Source: an uncultured Prochlorococcus sp.
GTDB lineage: Bacteria > Cyanobacteriota > Cyanobacteriia > PCC-6307 > Cyanobiaceae
DNA: 41,542 nt
NCBI GenBank assembly: GCA_902564535.1
Contig: CACFBG010000011.1
Coordinates: forward strand, 1 to 41,542
Direction of reading: 5' to 3'
In this document: positions 10,030 to 19,537 of the stretch, in pieces
How the letters are laid out: each line of letters opens with the position of its first letter
Numbering within the stretch: position 1 is the first letter of the stretch
Position numbers and translations under genes: made by a program
Notes under the pieces: generated by a model
What the model was told of the DNA's origin: nothing
Seen by the model: only the letters and a program-made list of their open reading frames with translations
The model's database searches: none

Positions 10030-11058
10030 ATGACCCCATCAAAAACAAACGATAAACCATGGAGTAAATGGCATAAACGTTTACATGACAGCCTTCAAGC
10101 TTCGCCAAGTCTTTTGCCAAAAGAATCTTATCTAGTGCTATCTATATCCGGAGGACAAGACTCAATGGCCTTGATGAAAATAATATTAGACTTAAAACGT
10201 ATTTACAAATGGAAAATTTTTATTTGGCACGGTGATCATGGATGGCATAAAAACTCAAGAATAGTCAAAGATAATCTTAAAGTGTGGTGCAGTAAAAATA
10301 ATCTAATGTTTCACTCAAATCAAATAAATAAAAATGAGGTCAACACAGAAGAGAAAGCAAGAGACTGGAGATATTCTTGTTTAATTAAGTTAGCAGAAGA
10401 TCTATTAATAACAAATCAAAGTATACATTCAACTTTTATTTTAACAGGTCACACAGGGAGTGATAGAACAGAGACTTTCATTTTAAACTTAGCCAGAGGA
10501 GCAGATATTAGAGGCCTATCAAGCATCCAAGTAAGTAGAGATCTGAAAACAAATATTAAATTAGTAAGACCATTTCTTTGCTTCAACAGAAAAGAGACAC
10601 ATGAGATCTGTAAAGATTTAGAATTACCTTTTTGGATTGATCCTTCCAATCAAAATACAATTATTAGAAGAAATTTTATTAGACATGAGATTATTCCTAG
10701 ATTGGAAAAAATTCATCCAGGATGTAGCTTGAGGATATCAGAATTATCTGAAAGACTTTCTCTGTATAAAGAAGAACAAGAGTCAATGGCTAAATTTATA
10801 CTACAATCAATAAAATTAGACGATGGTCTTAGTAGGAAGAAATTAAATCAATTCCCAATAAATACAAAGGTTACTCTTTTAGCTTATTGGCTAAAAATTA
10901 ATGAATTACCAAATTTAAATTCAAAATCCCTGAAACAATTAAGTCTTGATGTTGAAATATCAAAACCTCCTGGATTAATTAGATTTGGCAAGCACTTTTC
11001 AATCAAATGGACAAAAGATATTGTACAAATTATAGATTTAACTCAAAATAATTTTTAG
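10030..11058 (+). CDS. tilS: tRNA(Ile)-lysidine synthase
   Basis: TilS converts cytidine-34 of the minor isoleucine tRNA to lysidine so that it reads AUA. The PP-loop SGGQDS is at residues 40-45, followed by the HGDHGWH segment and the GHTGSDRTETFILNLARGADIRGL stretch that are diagnostic of TilS. The C-terminal domain is short, as in other small TilS proteins (342 residues). ATG 10030 is used; an in-frame GTG at 10012 would add six residues, and neither start has a clearly better ribosome site. It diverges from ycf23 and converges on rnj with a 20-bp gap. Confidence 0.94.
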   Translation: MTPSKTNDKPWSKWHKRLHDSLQASPSLLPKESYLVLSISGGQDSMALMKIILDLKRIYKWKIFIWHGDHGWHKNSRIVKDNLKVWCSKNNLMFHSNQINKNEVNTEEKARDWRYSCLIKLAEDLLITNQSIHSTFILTGHTGSDRTETFILNLARGADIRGLSSIQVSRDLKTNIKLVRPFLCFNRKETHEICKDLELPFWIDPSNQNTIIRRNFIRHEIIPRLEKIHPGCSLRISELSERLSLYKEEQESMAKFILQSIKLDDGLSRKKLNQFPINTKVTLLAYWLKINELPNLNSKSLKQLSLDVEISKPPGLIRFGKHFSIKWTKDIVQIIDLTQNNF

Positions 11059-11078
11059 ATTAAAAAGCGATTGTCTCA

Positions 11079-13082
11079 TCAAGCAACAGCTGATCGTCTT
11101 CTACGAGTACGTCCTGCAGGCATGTCAGAAGAACTCTGTGGTTCTTGACTATTTGTTGTCGTTTTGTTTTTATCTACTGAAGGTTGAGGAGTTGTTTTTT
11201 CTGCCTGAACAACAGTTTTATTATTTACAAGTTTTGAAGGTTCTTGACTTCTAGGGTTTCTACGATTTACAGGATTCTTATTTTCTTCCACTGGAGGAGA
11301 CTCTTGTCCTTGATAAGCCGGTGTGCCCCCTGGGGCTGGTTGTACTAAAGAAAGAATCAAAGGCTCGACTTGTAGCTCGCGACGAATTCGGCGTGCCAAT
11401 CCAACTTCAACTTCGCGTTGAACACCCATCCAATCTACTTCGATTGTTTTAGGACCAGTTTGCCTACTAAGTTGTTTCCAACGATTTTCCAAGACCCAAC
11501 TAATTTCTCTTTCTGCCCAGAAAGAAAGTTTTTTAGCGTCCAAACTGGTTACGACTCCACGCAAATTGACTCTTGGAGGGGCAACCATTACTCCATCAGT
11601 ACTAATGGCTGTTAAAACTGTAATTGCTCCATCTTCGGCAAGTTGCTGTCTTTCCTTTAAAACCCTTGAATCAACTATCCCATTTCTTGTTGAATCAAGC
11701 AATTCAACGCCAGCTTTTACCGACTCCCCTTGAACCATAGATTCTGGCCTTAATTCAGCTACATCTCCATTTTGCAAAACTAATATATTTTCTTGAGGGA
11801 CTCCCATTGAATTTGCAGTTTTCCCATGAAGAACTTGCATTCTGAATTCACCATGAACTGGAACAAAAAACTTTGGCTTTGTTAATGCAAGCATCAATTT
11901 CTGATCTTCTTGACAACCATGTCCAGAAACATGAATGCCATGCTCTTTTCCATAAATAACTTTTGCTCCTAGTCGAATTAATCTATCAATGGTATGCATA
12001 ACTGAAATGGTATTACCTGGAATTGGACTGGCAGAAAAAATAACTGTGTCAGAACTTTTCAACTGAACATGTTGATGTTCACCTCTTGAAATCCTACTCA
12101 AAGCAGCCATTGATTCGCCTTGACTTCCTGTCATCAATAACAATGTTTCGCGATCAGGTAAGTCCCTTATTTGTTTAATTGGAAAAAATAAATCATCTGG
12201 ACATTTCATATAACCTAATTCTCTTGCCTTACCAACAACATTCAACATTGATCTGCCTAAGAGGCCTACTTTCCTGCCATTTTTCATGGCTAATTCGATA
12301 ATCATTGCAACTCTGTGAGTAGAGCTTGCAAAAGTAGTTAGCATTACCCGACCATCTGCCATGGCAATATAACGGTCAAGATTAGGGAATACTGAATACT
12401 CAGAAGGAGTAAAACCTGGGACTTCAGAATTGGTTGAATCTGATAACAAACAAAGAACACCTTTTTCTCCATATTCAGCCATTCTAGAAATGTCTGCAGG
12501 TTGACCATCAGGAGGAGTATGGTCAAATTTAAAATCACCTGTAAAGAAAATCACTCCAACAGGAGTAGTAATAGCGAATGAAAAACTATCTGAGATTGAG
12601 TGCGTATTCCTAACAAATTCAACTGAAAAGTGTTGACCTACTTTAACAACATCTCTTGGCCCAACCACTTCAATAACAGTACGATCTGCAACACCAGCTT
12701 CTTCCATTTTCCCTCTAAGCATTGACATAGCCAAAGGCGGCCCATAAATAACTGGAATATTGAAGTTCTTTAAATGATGTGAAATACCACCAATATGATC
12801 TTCATGCCCATGAGTAACAACCATTCCTCTTATTCTCTTCTGATTTTCCCTTAAATAAGTTGTGTCTGGCATAACAACATTTACGCCATGCATTCCATCA
12901 GTAGGGAATGCAAGTCCAGCATCGACAATCATTATGTCGTCACCATATTCAAAAACACATGTGTTCTTTCCTATTTCGCCAAGGCCACCAAGTGGAATAA
13001 CTCGCAAACATGGCTCTTTAGATTTTCTAGACGCACTTGGAGAAGAATTACTAGTGCTGGAATTAGCTGAGCTATAGGTCAT
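11079..13082 (-). CDS. rnj: Ribonuclease J
   Basis: RNase J is a metallo-beta-lactamase/beta-CASP nuclease with endo- and 5'-to-3' exonuclease activity in mRNA decay and rRNA maturation. The metal-binding HGHEDH is at residues 91-96, with further ligand motifs (NTHSISDSF, FTGDFKFD, SGHGCQED) downstream. The N-terminal 20 residues are serine-rich. From about residue 565 the sequence becomes a polar, low-complexity tail ending in a basic TRRRRSAVA segment, which may bind RNA or partner proteins. It is the last gene of an asd-dapA-rnj run, starting 80 bp after the dapA stop. The final codons lie 20 bp from convergent tilS. Confidence 0.95.
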   Translation of the reverse strand: MTYSSANSSTSNSSPSASRKSKEPCLRVIPLGGLGEIGKNTCVFEYGDDIMIVDAGLAFPTDGMHGVNVVMPDTTYLRENQKRIRGMVVTHGHEDHIGGISHHLKNFNIPVIYGPPLAMSMLRGKMEEAGVADRTVIEVVGPRDVVKVGQHFSVEFVRNTHSISDSFSFAITTPVGVIFFTGDFKFDHTPPDGQPADISRMAEYGEKGVLCLLSDSTNSEVPGFTPSEYSVFPNLDRYIAMADGRVMLTTFASSTHRVAMIIELAMKNGRKVGLLGRSMLNVVGKARELGYMKCPDDLFFPIKQIRDLPDRETLLLMTGSQGESMAALSRISRGEHQHVQLKSSDTVIFSASPIPGNTISVMHTIDRLIRLGAKVIYGKEHGIHVSGHGCQEDQKLMLALTKPKFFVPVHGEFRMQVLHGKTANSMGVPQENILVLQNGDVAELRPESMVQGESVKAGVELLDSTRNGIVDSRVLKERQQLAEDGAITVLTAISTDGVMVAPPRVNLRGVVTSLDAKKLSFWAEREISWVLENRWKQLSRQTGPKTIEVDWMGVQREVEVGLARRIRRELQVEPLILSLVQPAPGGTPAYQGQESPPVEENKNPVNRRNPRSQEPSKLVNNKTVVQAEKTTPQPSVDKNKTTTNSQEPQSSSDMPAGRTRRRRSAVA

Positions 13083-13162
13083 GAATAAGAATCAAAAATT
13101 ACTTTGAGTTGTATTGCGGGAGCGGAGAACGCTTTGCAAACTATTTACTTAAAGCCGGGACA

Positions 13163-14071
13163 TCAAGTCTGATGTAAGGCAAAAAGAATTTCAGAGAGTT
13201 GTTCTTTCATTTCAGCAGAAAGGGGAATCAAAGGACTTCTTGGAGGACCTACAGGCCAACCATTGAGTTCGAGGGCTGCTTTGACTGGAATAGGGTTTGT
13301 AGTTGCAAAAAGAGCTTTAAATAAAGGTTGTAAATGCTCGTGATACCCAAGTGCTAAATCAATGTGACCATTTAAATAAGCCTCAATCATTGCTTTGATG
13401 CTTCGGCCTACTAAATGACTAGCAACACTAACAACACCAACTGCACCTACCGATAACATCGGCAAAAGCAAGCCATCGTCTCCACTATAAATTGCCAACC
13501 TAGCTCCACATTCAATTCTCAATTGTGTTACTTCATCAGTTGTCCCGCTAGCAGCTTTTAAACTAACGACATTGGGACAGTCCATTAATTTAGAAACCGT
13601 CCTTGGAGCTAAAGAACAACCTGTCCTGCCTGGAATGTTGTAAAGCATTAAAGGCAACTCAGGAGCTGCCATAGCAATTGCTTTGAAATGAGCTTCCAGT
13701 CCCTCTTGCGGAGGCTTGTTGTAATAAGGAACTACTACTAATGCTCCATCAACTCCTGACAAAGCAGCTTCTTTAGTAGCTTCTACCGCCTCATCAGTAC
13801 TGTTACTTCCAGTTCCAGCTAGTACCTTTACATCTGAGCCAACTGATTGGCGAACAGTCTCAATAAGTTGATGTTGTTCTTTCCAAGTCAATGTTGGCGA
13901 TTCTCCTGTAGTGCCACAAACAACTATCCCATCTGACCCTTCTTCTACTAAATATTTGGCTAAGCGGCCTGCTAACGCAAAATCAACTTTCCCATCGGAG
14001 TCAAATGGTGTAACCATTGCAGTAAGCAATCGACCAAAAGGAATAGGTGAGAAAAGGGCTTTAGAATTCAT
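13163..14071 (-). CDS. dapA: 4-hydroxy-tetrahydrodipicolinate synthase
   Basis: DapA condenses aspartate semialdehyde with pyruvate, the first committed step to diaminopimelate and lysine. The GTTGE loop is at 53-57, the catalytic tyrosine is Y144 in LYNIPGRTG, and the Schiff-base lysine is K172 in VVSLKAASG. The 302-residue length is normal. Its ATG overlaps the asd stop by 4 bp (ATGA), so the two are translationally coupled and the product of Asd is used directly by DapA. rnj follows in the same direction. Confidence 0.97.
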   Translation of the reverse strand: MNSKALFSPIPFGRLLTAMVTPFDSDGKVDFALAGRLAKYLVEEGSDGIVVCGTTGESPTLTWKEQHQLIETVRQSVGSDVKVLAGTGSNSTDEAVEATKEAALSGVDGALVVVPYYNKPPQEGLEAHFKAIAMAAPELPLMLYNIPGRTGCSLAPRTVSKLMDCPNVVSLKAASGTTDEVTQLRIECGARLAIYSGDDGLLLPMLSVGAVGVVSVASHLVGRSIKAMIEAYLNGHIDLALGYHEHLQPLFKALFATTNPIPVKAALELNGWPVGPPRSPLIPLSAEMKEQLSEILFALHQT

Positions 14072-15099
14072 GATCTACTCAAAAGCAGTTCTGCAATTTG
14101 AATTGCATTTAATGCTGCTCCTTTACGTATCTGATCACCGCATAGCCATAACTCTAAAGCATTAGCATTACTGATGTCTTGACGAATTCGTCCAACCGCC
14201 ACTGGATTTCTACCTGTTACATCTGTTGGCATCGGGAACCGATTATTTGCAACATCTTCGATTAATTCAACACCTTCTGCTTTGTTTAAAATTTGACGCG
14301 CTTCTTCGACTGAGAAAGGTTGCTCAAACTCAATATTGACAGCTTCAGAATGAGCCCTCAGTACTGGAACTCTCACGCAAGTTGCTGACAAAGGGAGATT
14401 CGGAATTCTTAATATCTTGCGCGTTTCATTAACCATTTTCATTTCTTCCTCGCAATAACTATTTTCTTGCAGTGGAGAGTTGTGAAGAAATAAATTAAAG
14501 GCTAATGAATATGGCAAAACTTGACTTGTTGGATTTTTACCATCTAACACTTCTTGGCTAAGACTTTTCAACTCTTCCATTGCTCTAGCTCCTGCTCCAC
14601 TAACTGATTGATATGTAGACACTATTACTCGTTTTAATGGAATCTTCATAGATAAAGGAGCTAATATCAAAGACAGCAAAATTGTCGTACAATTTGGATT
14701 TGCAATTAAACCTTTATGATTAAAAGCATCTTTAGGATTGACTTCTGGTACAACTAAAGGAACATCTTTTTCCATTCTAAATGCACTTGAATTATCAATC
14801 ATAATTGCCCCTACATCTTCAATGGTTTGTCGCCATTTACGAGACACTCCCCCACCTGCAGAAGCTAAAACAAGATCCACGCCCTCTAAGTTTTTACGAT
14901 TAACCTCTTTAATTTGATAAGTAGAGTTTTTCCATATTTGCTTTGCTCCAGCTGATCGAGATGATGCTAATAAACGAATTTCCCTAATTGGGAATTGTCT
15001 TTCTTCTAAAAGATGCAGGATTTCATGACCCACTGCACCGCTGGCTCCAAGGACAGCGACAGAGAGTGATCGATCTGAAGGGAAAGTTTTAGGAAGCAA
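14068..15099 (-). CDS. asd: Aspartate-semialdehyde dehydrogenase
   Basis: Asd reduces aspartyl phosphate to aspartate semialdehyde with NADPH. The nucleotide-binding GASGAVG is at 18-24 and the catalytic cysteine is C137 in NPNCTTI. The 343-residue length matches the family. No ATG precedes the nucleotide-binding loop, so the start is taken as TTG 15099. This TTG lacks a strong Shine-Dalgarno, and the exact start is uncertain by a few codons. The gene leads the asd-dapA-rnj cluster and diverges from tig across 173 bp. Confidence 0.96.
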   Translation of the reverse strand: MLPKTFPSDRSLSVAVLGASGAVGHEILHLLEERQFPIREIRLLASSRSAGAKQIWKNSTYQIKEVNRKNLEGVDLVLASAGGGVSRKWRQTIEDVGAIMIDNSSAFRMEKDVPLVVPEVNPKDAFNHKGLIANPNCTTILLSLILAPLSMKIPLKRVIVSTYQSVSGAGARAMEELKSLSQEVLDGKNPTSQVLPYSLAFNLFLHNSPLQENSYCEEEMKMVNETRKILRIPNLPLSATCVRVPVLRAHSEAVNIEFEQPFSVEEARQILNKAEGVELIEDVANNRFPMPTDVTGRNPVAVGRIRQDISNANALELWLCGDQIRKGAALNAIQIAELLLSRS

Positions 15100-15235
15100 T
15101 CTTTAAAAACTGGTATAAACGGAAAAGATTAAGAAGGAACATGATTAAAACCCATATCCTCCAACCCTTGGGCTTCGACTTTAAAAAGCCGTAATACCTT
15201 CAAGCCACAATACGCCGTAGAGGAAATGCCCACGC

Positions 15236-15273
15236 TTAATTAATGTAATGACCTAATTACCTTCATTGATTAA
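15236..15273 (+). promoter_or_regulatory. Stem-loop abutting the tig start codon
   Basis: Ten bases at 15236-15245 can pair with 15264-15273 with one G-U pair. A further four pairs (15246-15249 with 15256-15259) form above a small 3' bulge. The last paired base is the A of the tig ATG. No Shine-Dalgarno is visible before this ATG. The arms are AT-rich, so stability is modest, and the element may instead be promoter or operator DNA. Confidence 0.35.
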
Positions 15274-16688
15274 TGAGTGCTGACACACTAAAAATAAAAA
15301 CGTCCCGCCTCCCCAAGAGTCGAATTGCTGTTGAATTAGAAGTCCCTGCAATGAAATGCAAGGCAAGTTACGAAGAGGCCATCTCACGTTTAAGTCGCTC
15401 TATAAAAATACCTGGATTCAGGAAAGGCAAAGTGCCTCGAGCAGTAATTCTTCAGCAAATAGGTATAGAACGAATAAAGGCGTCAGCTCTTGAAAATCTC
15501 ATCGATGGCATATGGCGAGAAGCCATCCAAAGCGAATCAATTGAGCCTCTTTGTGAACCTGAAATTGATGGAGGAATCGAAAATCTTTTTCAAAACTTTA
15601 ACCCTTCAAAAGAACTTAAAGTAACTTTAGAAACAGATGTTTTACCTTCTCCAAAATTAAATAATACAAAAGGTCTAGAAGTTAATTCAGAGTCCGTTCT
15701 TTACGAACCTAAAAAAGTTGATGAGCTTATCGAGCAATCAAGAAAACAACTTGCAACTTTGGTGCCTATTGAAAACAGGCCAGCCGCCTATGGAGATGTA
15801 GCAGTTCTAAGTTTTACAGGAACTTATTTAGATGATGGGAGTGAAATTGAAGGAGGCAAATCAGAATCAATGGATGTCGATTTAGAAGAGGGAAAAATGA
15901 TTCCTGGTTTTATAGAAGGAGTCATTGGCATGTCATTAAATGAAGAGAAGGAACTAAAATGTGAATTCCCAAAGGATTACCCTCAAGAGGATTCACGGGG
16001 TAGAAAGGCAATTTTTCAAGTTAAGCTTAAAGATTTAAAAGCTCGTGAACTTCCAGATTTAAATGATGACTTTGCACAACAAGCGAGTGACAAAAAAAAT
16101 ATGAAAGAGTTAAAGAAAGACCTTGAAGAAAAGCTAAAAGATGACGTTAAAAGAAGAAATGAATCTAATCGGCAAGAAGCTTTACTAGAAAGATTGATTA
16201 AAGAATTAGAAGTAGAGCTTCCAAAAACACTGATTGACCAAGAAGTAAGAAATATTATTGAACAAACTGCCAGAAGATTTGCGGAACAAGGAATGGACGT
16301 GAAAAATTTATTTACTCAAGAACTAGTTAAATCTTTAATGGAATCATCTCGTGAAGAAGCAGAAAATAATTTACGTCGCTCTCTGGCTTTACAGGAGTTG
16401 GCAAAAACTGAAAATATCACTGTAGAAGAAAAAGATATTGAGAAGAAAACCCAAGAATTAAATCAAGAGCTTTCTGGTAAGGAAAAAATTGATCAGAATC
16501 GCCTCAGAGAAGCAGTCACAGATGATTTACTACAAAAGAAATTACTTGAATGGCTAGCAGAAAATAATACGGTTATCGAAACAGTTTCTGAAACAAATAG
16601 TCCTAAGGCAGCAAAAAAAACAAAGTCGGAATCCACAAAAAGTAAATCAAATTCTAATAAAGGCCAAAATTCAACTCCCAAAAAATAG
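15273..16688 (+). CDS. tig: Trigger factor (ribosome-associated chaperone/PPIase)
   Basis: Trigger factor docks near the ribosomal exit tunnel and shields nascent chains. The ribosome-binding signature GFRKGKVPR is at 48-56. An FKBP-type domain follows at about 160-245 (GDVAVLSFTGT onward), and then the helical C-terminal substrate cradle. The last 25 or so residues are a Ser/Lys/Asn-rich tail unlike the folded part. The gene heads the tig-clpP-clpX order, which links nascent-chain folding with proteolysis and is common in cyanobacteria. clpP starts 19 bp after its stop. A stem-loop abuts its ATG. Confidence 0.97.
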   Translation: MSADTLKIKTSRLPKSRIAVELEVPAMKCKASYEEAISRLSRSIKIPGFRKGKVPRAVILQQIGIERIKASALENLIDGIWREAIQSESIEPLCEPEIDGGIENLFQNFNPSKELKVTLETDVLPSPKLNNTKGLEVNSESVLYEPKKVDELIEQSRKQLATLVPIENRPAAYGDVAVLSFTGTYLDDGSEIEGGKSESMDVDLEEGKMIPGFIEGVIGMSLNEEKELKCEFPKDYPQEDSRGRKAIFQVKLKDLKARELPDLNDDFAQQASDKKNMKELKKDLEEKLKDDVKRRNESNRQEALLERLIKELEVELPKTLIDQEVRNIIEQTARRFAEQGMDVKNLFTQELVKSLMESSREEAENNLRRSLALQELAKTENITVEEKDIEKKTQELNQELSGKEKIDQNRLREAVTDDLLQKKLLEWLAENNTVIETVSETNSPKAAKKTKSESTKSKSNSNKGQNSTPKK

Positions 16689-16707
16689 ATTTCAAGAATA
16701 GATTTAA

Positions 16708-17382
16708 ATGATTAAACAACTTCACATAAATCGCGTGGTCAACGCCCTGCTTCCTTATCCCATCCATAGCCAATGGTTGGGAAGCCGTCCAATTTCAGGA
16801 CCAGGTATTTTGCCTACGGTCATCGAACAATCTGGCAGAGGAGAAAGAGCCTTTGACATTTATTCGAGACTATTAAGAGAAAGAATCGTTTTCCTAGGCA
16901 CTGAAGTTAATGATCAAGTCGCAGATGCTCTGGTAGCTCAAATGCTTTTTCTGGAAGCAGAAGACCCAGAAAAAGATATACAGGTATATATAAACTCTCC
17001 CGGAGGCTCAGTGACTGCTGGACTGGCTATTTATGACACCATGCAGCAAATCAGTCCTAATGTCATAACTATTTGTTATGGCCTAGCTGCCAGTATGGGG
17101 GCATTTTTACTCGCAGGTGGAGAGAAAGGCAAACGTTTAGCTCTCCCTAACTCAAGAATTATGATTCACCAACCTCTTGGTGGAGCTCAAGGACAAGCGA
17201 TAGATATTGAAATACAAGCAAAAGAAATCCTTTTTCTTAAAGAAACTCTAAACGGCCTATTTGCAACACATACGGGCCAATCTTTAGAAAAAATTTCTGA
17301 GGATACTGAGCGTGACCACTTTCTTTCTCCTCAAGAAGCGGTTGAATACGGCCTGATCGATCAAGTGGTAACTAGCCCGTAA
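16708..17382 (+). CDS. clpP: ATP-dependent Clp protease proteolytic subunit (ClpP2 type)
   Basis: This serine peptidase forms the barrel degraded into by ClpX. The catalytic triad is visible as S129 (LAASMGA), H154 (RIMIHQP) and D203 (TERDHFLS). At 224 residues it has an N-terminal extension of about 30 residues before the mature ClpP core. Cyanobacteria carry several ClpP paralogues, and the copy lying between tig and clpX is usually called ClpP2, the partner of ClpX. The paralogue number is inferred from position. clpX begins 112 bp downstream. Confidence 0.96.
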   Translation: MIKQLHINRVVNALLPYPIHSQWLGSRPISGPGILPTVIEQSGRGERAFDIYSRLLRERIVFLGTEVNDQVADALVAQMLFLEAEDPEKDIQVYINSPGGSVTAGLAIYDTMQQISPNVITICYGLAASMGAFLLAGGEKGKRLALPNSRIMIHQPLGGAQGQAIDIEIQAKEILFLKETLNGLFATHTGQSLEKISEDTERDHFLSPQEAVEYGLIDQVVTSP

Positions 17383-17494
17383 TTCAGTGGAATCATTAAG
17401 GAAGGCTGACGAAACAGTAATCCTGAACGATCCTATGTATCCAGGCTGACCAAATGGTCGGATCTTTGCTCTTTTATCAATTCTTTAGCGCACG

Positions 17495-18853
17495 ATGGCA
17501 AAGTTTGACGCCCATCTAAAGTGCTCCTTCTGTGGGAAATCCCAAGATCAGGTTAGAAAGCTAATCGCTGGTCCAGGGGTTTATATCTGCGATGAATGCA
17601 TTGATCTCTGTAATGAGATTTTGGATGAAGAACTTCTTGATGGACAAGGCAACCCTCGTCATGGCCAAGAAGTCAATCGGCACAATTCCTCTATCGATAG
17701 AAAAAGCAGCAAACCTGCTCCAACGCTTGCAACTATTCCAAAACCCCTAGAAATCAAAGATTTTCTAGACAAACAAGTAGTTGGACAAGAGTCAGCAAAA
17801 AAAATACTTTCAGTTGCGGTTTATAACCACTACAAAAGGCTTGCATGGCAAGGAGATGGAAAATCTGAAACAGATCAGACAGCTACTAAATTGCATAAAT
17901 CTAATATCCTCTTAATTGGGCCAACTGGTTGCGGCAAAACACTGCTTGCTCAAACACTCGCCGAACTTTTAGATGTCCCATTTGCAGTTGCTGATGCAAC
18001 TACATTGACTGAAGCAGGCTATGTAGGAGAAGACGTCGAAAATATTCTCCTCAGACTATTACAAAAAGCAGATATGGATATTGAACAAGCTCAAAGAGGA
18101 ATCATTTACATCGATGAAATAGATAAAATTGCTAGAAAGAGTGAGAACCCTTCAATTACTAGAGATGTTTCAGGCGAAGGGGTTCAACAAGCATTACTAA
18201 AAATGCTTGAGGGCACTCTTGCAAATGTTCCTCCTCAAGGAGGGCGAAAACATCCTTATCATGACTGCATACAAATTGATACCAGTCAAATCCTTTTCAT
18301 ATGCGGTGGCGCATTTATTGGTCTCGAAGATGTTGTTCAAAAAAGAATTGGGCGAAACTCAATTGGTTTTATGCAAAGCGATAATCGCAACAAAGTAAAA
18401 ACAAATAAGGAAAAAGAAGCGAAGCAAATTCTTAACGATCTACAGCCTGATGATCTAGTGAGGTATGGATTAATTCCTGAGTTTATAGGACGAATGCCAG
18501 TTAATGCTGTTCTAGAGCCTCTTGATGCAAAAGCCTTGCAGTCAATTTTAACTGATCCTCGTGATGCTCTAGTAAAACAATTTAGGACTCTTTTAAGTAT
18601 GGATAACGTCAAACTAGAATTCGAACCAAATGCTGTTATTGCAATTGCAGAAGAAGCGCATCGTCGAAAGACAGGTGCAAGGGCTTTAAGAGGGATAGTT
18701 GAAGAAATAATGCTCGATCTTATGTATGAATTACCTTCTCAGAAAGAAATCAAAGATTTTCTGGTGACTCGTGCAATGGTTGATAAACATACTGGTTCAA
18801 AAGTTTTACCTTTACCAGCTAAAGAAACAATAACTCAAAAAGAGTCTGCTTAA
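17495..18853 (+). CDS. clpX: ATP-dependent protease ATP-binding subunit ClpX
   Basis: ClpX is the hexameric AAA+ unfoldase that feeds ClpP. The N-terminal zinc domain has C10, C13, C32 and C35. The Walker A motif GPTGCGKT is at 142-149 and is followed by the Walker B segment IIYIDEID and the GYVGEDVE pore-1 region. Length (452) is slightly above the E. coli protein because of a longer linker after the zinc domain. The 112-bp gap before it contains a short GACCAAATGGTC inverted repeat, too weak to call. The LRAT-like gene starts only 5 bp after its stop, suggesting one transcript. Confidence 0.98.
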   Translation: MAKFDAHLKCSFCGKSQDQVRKLIAGPGVYICDECIDLCNEILDEELLDGQGNPRHGQEVNRHNSSIDRKSSKPAPTLATIPKPLEIKDFLDKQVVGQESAKKILSVAVYNHYKRLAWQGDGKSETDQTATKLHKSNILLIGPTGCGKTLLAQTLAELLDVPFAVADATTLTEAGYVGEDVENILLRLLQKADMDIEQAQRGIIYIDEIDKIARKSENPSITRDVSGEGVQQALLKMLEGTLANVPPQGGRKHPYHDCIQIDTSQILFICGGAFIGLEDVVQKRIGRNSIGFMQSDNRNKVKTNKEKEAKQILNDLQPDDLVRYGLIPEFIGRMPVNAVLEPLDAKALQSILTDPRDALVKQFRTLLSMDNVKLEFEPNAVIAIAEEAHRRKTGARALRGIVEEIMLDLMYELPSQKEIKDFLVTRAMVDKHTGSKVLPLPAKETITQKESA

Positions 18854-18858
18854 TAAGC

Positions 18859-19530
18859 ATGAGTGCTGCTGATCACCTAGAGGTGCCAAGGCAGCATGGT
18901 CTTTTTAATCATCATGGCATTGACCTCGGAGACGGGACAATTGCTCATTACCTTGAAGGCAGAGAAATCCTTCGCAGCTCAATTGAAGAATTTTCAAAAG
19001 GATCTCAAATCAAGATCATTCCTCACGACTATTGTTCTCCACGAGGGATTACTTTAAGAAGAGCAATGAGTAGAATAGGAGAAACAGATTACAATCTTCT
19101 GTTTAATAATTGCGAGCATTTTGCTATCTGGTGCAAAACCGGTTTCCACAGAAGTCCTCAAATTGAAATGTTAATAGAAAAAGGTCAACAAGGATTACAA
19201 AAAATTCTTCCTAACAATTTGATGTCAAAAATAGATTTCGCTCTTCCTAAAGGAATACTTAATCAAAGTAATTTCGACGAAGAAATAATGCAGTTAGAAA
19301 ATTTGAGAATTAAATTAGAAAATCAATTGTCTAAAATTATAGAAAAAATCAAAAACAAAGAGAAGTCCAAGGATTACCAATACAAGAATAAATTTTTCAA
19401 ATATTTACTATTCAACGGTCAATTAATTGAAGATGAATTAAACGCATTAAAAATTATTCAATTAAAACGCAAAAAGCTATCACACGATAATCACATAAAG
19501 GCTTTGAAACATAGTAATTCTTCTGAATAA
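18859..19530 (+). CDS. LRAT/NC-domain (NlpC/P60-superfamily) protein
   Basis: The N-terminal half shows the LRAT fold pattern. An NHHGIDLGDGTIAHY strand pair carries a candidate catalytic histidine (H18 by alignment to the QHWAIYVGDG type), and a later NNCEHFAIW carries the cysteine nucleophile C85. Relatives are thiol acyltransferases or phospholipases of the permuted NlpC/P60 class. From about residue 115 the protein changes to a charged, Lys/Glu/Asn-rich helical region (about 140-180 looks like a coiled coil). There is no signal peptide. It lies between clpX (5 bp) and dnaX (7 bp), so it is probably co-transcribed. I infer a lipid- or acyl-directed activity but the substrate is unknown. 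Confidence 0.78.
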   Translation: MSAADHLEVPRQHGLFNHHGIDLGDGTIAHYLEGREILRSSIEEFSKGSQIKIIPHDYCSPRGITLRRAMSRIGETDYNLLFNNCEHFAIWCKTGFHRSPQIEMLIEKGQQGLQKILPNNLMSKIDFALPKGILNQSNFDEEIMQLENLRIKLENQLSKIIEKIKNKEKSKDYQYKNKFFKYLLFNGQLIEDELNALKIIQLKRKKLSHDNHIKALKHSNSSE

Positions 19531-19537
19531 TAGAACC

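Noticed and set aside
15171-15190. GGCTT/AAGCC hairpin in the asd-tig gap
   Set aside because: It has only five pairs with a 10-base loop; not convincing.
17383-17494. Terminator or attenuator between clpP and clpX
   Set aside because: GACCAAATGGTC can pair only weakly and the following T-rich stretch is interrupted; clpP and clpX are more simply one transcript.
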